A stretch of 64,000 nucleotides of DNA from Gigantopelta aegis. Taxonomy: Eukaryota; Mollusca; Gastropoda; Neomphalida; Peltospiridae. Below are positions 59,601-64,000 of this stretch, one piece after another (position 1 is the first letter of the stretch; every line of letters begins with the position of its first letter). The stretch is taken from assembly GCF_016097555.1 (NCBI RefSeq), contig NC_054712.1:52859376-52923375 (forward strand). The letters are read 5' to 3'. Both the position numbers and the translations under genes were made by a program. A model generated the notes under the pieces. The model was not told the DNA's origin. It saw only the letters and a list, made by a program, of their open reading frames with translations, and made no database searches.

Positions 59601-62600
59601 CGTCCAGTTGCTACCCTGCCTTTGAAATTCGATGAAAGAAGTATAGATCTTTTTAATCGATTCCTTCATCCCTTCATCTGGGTCTTCAAATTTAAGAGAC
59701 GTTTGACACTTGCCTCTGAAATGGGGTTCCACCGTTTCCACCACCTCACCTTTCCGCCTGCTCATCTTTACTTTGATGGTCAGGTACCACTTTAGCTCAC
59801 CTCGATCTTTGATGGCTTGCTTCAGCACCTTCTTGACCTCGTCGTACTTTCCCTTCAGGAATGTCATGGGGTCGTATTTCTGTATACCTTCTCCTGGGAT
59901 GGTATGAACCTGCATAGTGCCTCCTAGGGCTTGAAGGTCACACGGTGGCTCGACAGGTTCTTGTTGAGTGGGTGTTGGTTCGGTGGTAGATGTCCCTCGT
60001 GGAGTACTTTCATTAGCACCCCCCTGTTGTAAATGTGTCTTCAAATGACGATGCAGGTTATCTCTTCTCGTGAATGTCATTTTGCATTGACTGCAAGTTA
60101 GCTTCGGACTTCCATGGACCGTCTTCTTGTGACGGTTTAAACTTTGTTTGTGTGCAAAGGTTTGACCACAGTCACTACAACCGTATTCGAGCCTCTGCCT
60201 TTTGGCTGTTCTTCCATATTCCATACTTGTCTGGGCCTCCATACTGCAATAAAATAATTTCACTGACAGAATGTTTCGTCTCGATTTATAATTTTAGCTA
60301 CTATCCTATATATACCCTTCATTTGGAATAGTTTAAAAATAGGGTGGAAACCCGTTGTAAATAGTCTGGTGGTGTTAAATCTACATTTGTAATACTATCT
60401 GACACCCCTTATTTATTACAAAAGTAAACTCGCTCATTTACACGATAGCCATACCGCCATCATTTGTAATATGACCACCGAGCGGTGAAGGCGTGTTTTA
60501 AATTGTCTCCCGCACTTAGGATGGCCCTGGGACTTTTGCAGTATTTGTCATCTGCTAAATTAATATGTAAATACCACAGTAAAATCGTATTGACACTAAT
60601 ACTATAAATAAAATAATTTAATAAATAAAAAATGGTTATATATCACCCGTTACAGACATCCCAAACCGTTATACCTCGCACATTCAAACGTGTTCAATTC
60701 CACCATGCTTATAGCATAAAATAATTACAATCTATAAATCATTTAAACGATACTACAGTCTGGCATATTCTACACTTATGAATACTTCGTCGATAAGGGA
60801 GAAACTATAATCAGTTAAATGTGAATTCGTCCGCATCACAACCTGGTTCTAATTCTCGCTCCGACGACCTAGTTAATCGCTGTCGACTTCCGTGAAGCAC
60901 ACAGGAAACAACACCGAAACACGGCTATAAATCGCTGTTTATTTTTACACGGTCATTCCTCCACCATTTGGATTACACTTTGTAAACTCGATGGGTAATG
61001 GGAATAAATAAATAAACAGGCTAAATAAATAAATAAACAAATATAAATTACTCGTTTATTCTAAAGTGTATACTCACATTTCAGATGGCTTTTGTTTTTC
61101 TCGAGTAAAATTCAACGTGACCTTTTGCTTCTGCATTCGGCGATTGAATGACTTGTTTGGGGGAAATCCAGCCTTTATATACCCATCGGCTGCTAAAACT
61201 CAACAAGTTGAAACACGTCTAAAAATCCGCGAAGTAACGAGACAAGTCCAAACATGTTTTGTTGATACACAGTTTTAGGCATGGGGATTTCCAGTGACGT
61301 CACCACCATAAACGTTCAGATTGGCTGTTACTCGGTCTGTGGTACGAAGACAGGTCCAAACCTGTTGTATGTCTTGTTGCATCTAATTCAGTGTTGTCAA
61401 ATAGGGCATCGATACATTCTAAACTGTTTTAACACGTGAGTGGGGCCCTATCGCATAGTAGAAAATAACCTCGAAGTCCACTGAAGGGAGAGTTTCCTCA
61501 TGTTGAGCTTATGGAAACCCGAGCTATTTTTAGTGCCTGTCGTGGGCTCCAACAAGCGTACAGACATGTCTCTATCACTCATCTATTTTTAGCGCCTCTC
61601 GCAGGCTTCAACATACCAACTCGTCTCTGTCACAGTCTGCGTTTTGCACACATTAGCCATCCCATTAGTCGTTTAGAACATGTGGTTTGGGGTTGAGTGG
61701 GGTGCAATGGAGCATATGGGTGGGTACATCACGAAGGGTGGCCATCACAAGGAGGGTTACCTCATTCTATTTTTAGCTCGATTGGGAAACCCCATCTATT
61801 TTTAGCGCCTCTCGCCAGAGAGGCTCGCGGGGGGGGGCTCGGTGGGAGAGGCTCGGTTTATCCTATGTTAATCCAATGGGGGAAAGTGTCCCAGAAACGA
61901 TAGTTTCCTACTACTTTTATCATCCCGCAAAAACCAGGTAGATTGTGTTTCTCTAGTTCTAAGGCTGATTCTTGACGTTACGCGTTAAGTATTACGTAAC
62001 CACCAGCTCGCCAGAGGGCATACTCACTGAGATGGTACAAAATGGCTGCGCCCGTTATATATAATAGCCGTCACATTTAACCGTTTTATTAATTAACTAT
62101 ACGATTATACGTGTTGATATTAAGCAATAATGTGCATTATATATCGTTGAATATGCATACCAGGCCAAATGCCTTAATTGTCCTCTCCTTTAATATATTG
62201 AAAACTTTTAATGGTAAATTAAAATGATTGACAAAAAAGGTTTTGACAGTTTGGACATCACAGACCTGTATGGTTTAATAATAAAATGAATGATGAAGCC
62301 ACAGTACTTTTATTGCAAATTTTAAAAACATCTGACTAATTTAATTTTAATTTGGTGAAATAATTTCATATAATGATTGATATGTTATTAGAAAATAATT
62401 GTGGGTTTCTGCGAGGCTTGATTTTTTTTAGTATCAGATTACTGAACATTGCCGCATTTGTTGACAGTTAAGCTATCTTTGTATCAACCGAATCCAGGGT
62501 ACATTGAACCCACATTTCACACTATATGTAGTATCTGCTGAGTAATATCTCCCTTGTAAATAATTTTGTCCGTACACCACCTCATTGAGTCTTAAGACCC

Positions 62601-63240
62601 GCTTTCCATTAGTGCATTTCTATGTGTAAGTTTATCAATACATAGAGAATACTAAACGAGTTCCCATGTGAGACTATTTATATTACAAGGGTACATCGTA
62701 TTAGAGCTTTTTTTTCTCACCTTTGTTTTTTTTCATATCTTATTTAGGAAAATTAATATGCATTTTATTTACTTTTTGAGGGGCAGGACGTAGCCCAGTG
62801 GTAAAGCGCTTGTTTGATACGTGGTCGATTTGGGATCAATCCCCGTCGGTGGGCCCATTGGGCTATTTCTCGCTCCAGCCAGTGCACCACGACTGGTACA
62901 TCAAAGGCCGTGGTATGTGCTATCCTGTCTGAGATGGTGCATATAAAAGATCCCTTGCTGCTAATCGAAAAGAGTAGCCCATGAAGTGGCGACAGTGGGT
63001 TTTCTTCTTCATTATCCTTAACCATATGTCCGACACCATATAACCGTCAATAAAATGTGTTGAGTGCGTCGTTAAATAAAACATTTCCTTCCATCCTTTA
63101 TTTACTTTTCTGACTTTTCCGACTCTTTTTCTTTTTTTTAGAAGGAACAACAACCATTTGTGGCAGGTGTTACTGTATGCAAGAAGGATATTTTACAAGA
63201 TAGAAATAAAAGACCCATTGAACGAAGAAGCTGCAGATCT
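47628..63240 (+). CDS. AKTIP: AKT-interacting protein / fused toes homologue (partial, runs off the right edge)
   Basis: UEV-type protein (ubiquitin-conjugating fold without the catalytic cysteine), a subunit of the FTS-Hook-FHIP complex that links cargo to dynein. Coding exons: 47628-47639, 48351-48499, 49818-49882, 51230-51330, 52292-52380, 63142-63240. All joins are GT-AG and in phase. The translation begins [27 protein letters not shown] is conserved with human. It continues with [71 protein letters not shown] and [20 protein letters not shown], which align along the UEV domain. The last exons lie beyond the window. The start was chosen because an in-frame TGA lies just upstream. Intron 4 ends in a tandem array of splice acceptors, and intron 5 (52381-63141) houses a Polinton and a SINE. 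Confidence 0.93.
47728..48091 (+). mobile_element. SINE fragments (tail B) in AKTIP intron 1
   Basis: Two copies of the core sit back to back (47790-47870 and 47885-47975); the second continues into a tail B. The head is degenerate. Confidence 0.7.
48527..48852 (+). mobile_element. SINE (head H1, tail A) right after AKTIP exon 2
   Basis: Target duplication TTAACATCAACTGG ends at 48526 and recurs at 48853-48866. It sits 27 bp past the exon 2 donor. Confidence 0.9.
49259..49581 (+). mobile_element. SINE (head H1, tail A) in AKTIP intron 2
   Basis: Target duplication CTGATAGCTTGGA at 49246-49258 and 49582-49594. Confidence 0.9.
50588..51085 (+). repeat. 498-bp direct repeat, copy A (AKTIP intron 3)
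   Basis: Same length as 52715-53212 and about 96-97% identical by eye. Starts AAATGACGTAATAATATAAT, ends GCATGGGCAAAAC. No ORF and no clear terminal repeat. Confidence 0.9.
51556..52291 (+). repeat. 53-bp tandem array of splice acceptor plus exon start
   Basis: Each unit has the first 34 nt of AKTIP exon 5 (AGTTTAGTATTTGAGTACCC and on) followed by the last 19 nt of intron 4 (GTATTTGTATGTTTTACAG). Acceptor AGs end at 51602 and every 53 bp to 52291, 14 sites in all; the last is the true exon 5 acceptor. Units differ by one or two bases. Using any upstream acceptor would shift the frame and meet a TAG (ACAGAGTTTAG) within about 60 nt. Confidence 0.95.
52381..52714 (+). other. Start of AKTIP intron 5
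   Basis: Nothing recognisable as a gene. The stretch around 52420-52640 has the look of a dispersed repeat but only one copy is in the window. Confidence 0.4.
52715..53212 (+). repeat. 498-bp direct repeat, copy B (AKTIP intron 5)
   Basis: Second copy, 2127 bp downstream of copy A in the same orientation, so the pair flanks AKTIP exons 4 and 5. The Polinton begins 151 bp further on. Confidence 0.9.
53364..53445 (+). repeat. Polinton left terminal inverted repeat
   Basis: 82 bp matching the complement of 61834-61915 with about one difference. Preceded by the target duplication TTTATC. Confidence 0.95.
53610..54731 (-). CDS. Polinton integrase (retroviral type, with chromodomain-like end)
   Basis: 373 codons next to the left terminal repeat, the usual place for a Polinton integrase. 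The middle of the protein has the DDE-type core (around [14 protein letters not shown] and [11 protein letters not shown]). The C-terminus ([11 protein letters not shown] to KKFNSWI) resembles a chromodomain, which in related integrases is thought to guide target choice. Its role is to insert the element's ends into host DNA. Confidence 0.93.
   Translation of the reverse strand: MRIMWEDYLKDIYYDPSNPASFSGPDKLYRYVRKAGKYVISKNNIRKWLQKQESYSLHRPVRRTFSRNRIVVTGIDDQWSADLMDMVKFAHYNRGYTFVLVVIDVFSKYLWLRPLKDKKGLTVAKALEDVFQEGRQPTRIRTDRGMEFRAKDIQRLLKQRNIRHLLTNNETKAAVAERVLKTIKTRLYRYFTYKQDYEYVDHLQTFANSYNSTYHRTIGMAPAKVSPGKETNIWWKMYWPEKDVKTKKKRFQFKVGDKVRLSHLRNVFTREYDEKWTGEILTISQTLLHGGLPLYRVKDYNGEEIHGTFYQSELQKVDVKDDDLWKVEKILNTRGRGVNKQHYVKWLHWPKKFNSWIRASETFKLLNRTIIVH
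54792..55042 (+). mobile_element. SINE (5'-truncated, tail A) inserted in the Polinton
   Basis: Target duplication TATATACAGTCT at 54780-54791 and 55043-55054. Core and tail A match the H2-type copy at 30049. The insertion postdates the Polinton and lies between its integrase and ATPase genes. Confidence 0.92.
55053..56354 (-). CDS. Polinton A32-like packaging ATPase fused to a C2H2 zinc finger
   Basis: 433 codons. The first half is a P-loop ATPase of the A32/FtsK-like packaging type: Walker A GPTSCGKT near residue 26 and Walker B LIVLDD near 94. The second half has a C2H2-like finger ([19 protein letters not shown]), a basic patch ([12 protein letters not shown]), an uncharacterised helical region and an acidic Ser/Asp/Glu-rich tail. 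In Polintons this ATPase is expected to pump DNA into particles; without a capsid gene here its role is open. Confidence 0.85.
   Translation of the reverse strand: MTCHHHRRRHSRSCRRCHQLPCVVSGPTSCGKTFLVFKLLRDGRIHPPPQRIIWLYKRWQPLYDTIKLVARVEFVRGIPGDLEKDHYLDPRVRNLIVLDDLMSTAGKDPRITDLFTEGSHHQNLSVIAIIQNLYNSKDPTQRRNCHYLAFFNNPIDKQQVMTLACQMYPGNTQTFMHPYEDAVKEPYGYLFIDLKPLTPSTERLRPNALDQKDDTPGEELTKSIKGENSQEMFHSYSDLQSEQTCEEELPEMYSCDDCGLVFQDVHDLQRHVKTWCPENRGEPPAKRARYEVEERHDDTHDEWEMAGLDYLWQLVYNCYKEDMREDRQNYLDKGKSEEWVDRKIAKSWEQTYFNTLANALLFTRCFSRPSLMKPILDRIHKMESTAEYTTLKDKIKPLLKRVTEKVSSHIDIPDEESDSDESEIEEEESDTED
56550..60263 (-). CDS. Polinton protein-primed DNA polymerase B with N-terminal zinc fingers
   Basis: 1237 codons. 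Two C2H2 fingers lie near residues 26-80 (CSDCGQTF...H, CSQCKMTF...H), followed by a Thr/Pro-rich linker. Exonuclease motifs are YADFECLQ and HNLRGYDSH. Between them is a cysteine/histidine block like recombination endonuclease VII ([24 protein letters not shown]). Polymerase motifs are [23 protein letters not shown] and FTDTDSLCY. It is expected to replicate the element from a terminal protein primer. The start could also be the ATG 21 bp downstream. Confidence 0.94.
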   Translation of the reverse strand: MKLFYCSMEAQTSMEYGRTAKRQRLEYGCSDCGQTFAHKQSLNRHKKTVHGSPKLTCSQCKMTFTRRDNLHRHLKTHLQQGGANESTPRGTSTTEPTPTQQEPVEPPCDLQALGGTMQVHTIPGEGIQKYDPMTFLKGKYDEVKKVLKQAIKDRGELKWYLTIKVKMSRRKGEVVETVEPHFRGKCQTSLKFEDPDEGMKESIKKIYTSFIEFQRQGSNWTVDKVVDLTIHMARYRPLRGSSYTPLPIKLRAKHAIVNVQNRDQKCFMWSVLAALYPVKQHAERVAKYAQYVNQLDTTGISFPVKLVDIPRFERQNNISINVFGYEKGVIYPLHVTKQRFERHVDLLMIANSKKSHFCWIKDLNRLLFDQKSYGHRHHYCPYCLQGILDDHLVYCQTHGPQKVDMPKDEDKWLYYKNVRKQLKVPYIVYADFECLQVPISRCEKSPESSSTEKMTKHVPSGFAYKVVGLSPEHCKPLVTYRGLDATDKFVECMVKEQEDIEEKFKQCELMVMTGRDWQSFKTATQCHICKAPLGPNPVRDHCHITGEFRGATHSECNLNYKFTGRIPVVFHNLRGYDSHLIMQAIGKIQSKPISCIPNNMEKYISFSLGCMDFIDSFQFMNFSLEKLVSNLAKEGPSKFVHMTQHFGADQLPLLLRKQVYPYEYFDSEARFLEIQLPPKEAFRSSLTDEDISDEDYAHAQGVWEEFRIRDLGQYHDLYVSTDVLALADVFENFRCICLNYYGLDPAHFYTSPGLAWQAALKMTGVKLELLTDIDMHLFIEKGLRGGISMISHRHAKANNNQVPNHDPDLPNTYIAYLDANNLYGWAMSQALPVSGFQWLDDPHIDVTEVPDDASVGYILEVDLDYPQELHDLHNEYPLAPEKMTVTEDMLSPYASQLLKELDMSGISTEKLIPNLRQKERYVVHYRNLKLYISLGMKLTKIHRVLAFEQSPWLKAYIDFNTYRRKCAQNDFEKEFFKLMNNSVFGKTMENLRKHVDVKLVNNSKRARKFIAKPTFRAFRIFNKDLVAIHMQKQRLILNRPIYVGFAILDISKILMYDFHYNYIKSKYASKAQLLFTDTDSLCYYIQTDDIYQDMLQDSNLFDTSEYPTDHVLYSTVNKKVLGKMKDETHGIPIQEFVGLKSKMYSLIFEEKGELVEKKTAKGIKKSVIKSHTKHEHYKQCLFERRIHMSNMTQIRSYSHQLYNIKLNKLGLSPFDDKRYLLSDGISSLAYGHYHISA
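60264..61833. other. Polinton non-coding right part with subterminal repeats
   Basis: 1.6 kb without a convincing gene. Near the terminal repeat, the motif CTATTTTTAGCGCCTCTCGC or close variants occurs at about 61520, 61582, 61767 and 61796, in one orientation. Only short chance ORFs are seen, such as 61066-61278. Confidence 0.6.
61834..61915 (-). repeat. Polinton right terminal inverted repeat
   Basis: Mirror of the left repeat, followed by TTTATC at 61916-61921. Confidence 0.95.
61922..62776. other. Right part of AKTIP intron 5 before a SINE
   Basis: AT-rich intron with no recognised element. Confidence 0.5.
62777..63096 (+). mobile_element. SINE (head H1, tail A) just before AKTIP exon 6
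   Basis: Target duplication TTTATTTACTTTT at 62764-62776 and 63097-63109. Its 3' end lies 45 bp upstream of the exon 6 acceptor, inside the likely branch-point neighbourhood. Confidence 0.9.
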
Positions 63241-63319
63241 GTGAGTTTTTCTCTTTGTTTGGGGGCAAGATTTAGATTGGTCGGTAGATGCTAAAAAACA
63301 AGCTTAAAATGTGTTAATT

Positions 63320-63910
63320 AAAGTTCATTTTGTTTAATGACACCACTGAAGCACATTGATTTATTAATCACAATTTGATTGGACGTAGCCCAGTGGTAAA
63401 GCATTCACTTGATGCACGGTTGATCTAGGATCGATCCCCATCGGTGGGCCCATTGAGCTATTTCTCATTCCAGTCAGTGTACCGCGACTGGTATATCAAA
63501 GGCCATGGTATGTGTTATCCTGTCTGTGGAATGGTGCATATAAAAGATCCCTTGCTGCTAATCGAAAAGAGTAGCCCATGGAGTGGTGACAGCATTTGTT
63601 TTTCTCTCTCAATGTCTGTGTGGTCCTTAACCAAATTTCCGATTCCATATAACTGTCAATAAAATGTGGACTCATTCTCTGACTGGGTTTGTTTTCAGAC
63701 TTAGCCAATGCCTCACGACTGGTATATCAAAGGTTGTGGTATGTGCTATCCTGTTTGTGGGATGATCATATGAAAGATCTCTTGCTACTAATTGGAAAAT
63801 GTAGCGGGTTTCCTCTCTAAGATTATGTCAGATTTACCAATGTTTGAAATCCAATAGCCGATGATTAATAAATAAGTTTCCTCTAGTGGTGTCATTAAAC
63901 AAAGCAAACT
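63320..63910. mobile_element. Three SINE pieces in AKTIP intron 6
   Basis: 63320-63372 is a tail B fragment on the minus strand, 63377-63666 is an H1 SINE with a clipped tail A on the plus strand, and 63703-63910 is a plus-strand core with tail B. Possibly a nested cluster. Confidence 0.75.
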
Positions 63911-64000
63911 GTTCACTTTCTGTTTGTGTGGGTCACTATTTAGCTTATAAAATGTGCTAATGTGTCATTCAAACATTGTTGAACTCTTCTTTCTGAACAT

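Larger units (their letters stand above)
53364..61915 (-). mobile_element. Compact Polinton (Maverick) in AKTIP intron 5
   Basis: An 8552-bp element bounded by 82-bp terminal inverted repeats (53364-53445, 61834-61915) starting AGTAGTAGGAAACT. The 6-bp duplication TTTATC is exact at 53358-53363 and 61916-61921, as is usual for Polintons. Parts on the minus strand, left to right: integrase, A32-like ATPase with zinc finger, protein-primed DNA polymerase B. No capsid, penton or protease gene was recognised, and the element is about half the usual 15-20 kb. The inverted repeats differ at about one position, so the insertion looks young. The parts present are largely intact, with perhaps one break. 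A SINE is inserted between integrase and ATPase. Confidence 0.95.

Noticed and set aside
60264-61833. Possible capsid or protease gene in the Polinton right part
   Set aside because: Only short ORFs without family motifs are visible by eye; a profile search would be needed to exclude a diverged protein.

Overview
The window is animal nuclear DNA, most likely from a marine mollusc. This rests on three conserved animal genes split into many GT-AG exons, AT-rich introns, and dense tRNA-derived SINEs of a type I recall from gastropod and bivalve genomes. The species call is inference; the gene calls rest on spliced translations.

Layout. Positions 1-6571 hold no recognised gene, only SINEs, simple repeats and a weak CpG-rich promoter or first-exon candidate near 500-700. 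MVD (diphosphomevalonate decarboxylase) runs leftward from 25339 to 6572 in 12 exons that close in phase to about 393 residues. METTL17 (mitochondrial ribosome assembly factor of the Rsm22 family) runs rightward from 25456 to 44704 in about 15 exons. The two are head to head, with only 116 bp between their start codons, so they probably share a promoter. AKTIP (a UEV protein of the FTS-Hook-FHIP dynein adaptor) starts at 47628, runs rightward and leaves the window after its sixth coding exon at 63240.

The introns hold most of the novelty. There are five unrelated tandem arrays: 18 bp at 12.9-13.3 kb, 48-49 bp with higher-order structure at 15.0-18.4 kb, 59 bp at 32.1-32.9 kb, 160 bp at 41.3-43.4 kb and 53 bp at 51.6-52.3 kb. 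The 53-bp array copies a splice acceptor together with the start of AKTIP exon 5, giving 14 near-identical 3' splice sites in a row. METTL17 intron 8 carries a Tc1-like transposon and a miniature LTR element whose terminal repeats contain tRNA-like Pol III boxes.

AKTIP intron 5 contains a compact Polinton (53364-61915) with 82-bp terminal inverted repeats and an exact 6-bp target duplication. On its minus strand it carries an integrase, an A32-like ATPase fused to a zinc finger, and a protein-primed DNA polymerase B with N-terminal zinc fingers. No capsid or protease gene was recognised. A SINE with a 12-bp target duplication later landed inside it. Short TIR elements (hAT-like, piggyBac-like and palindromic) and a modular SINE superfamily fill most of the remaining sequence.
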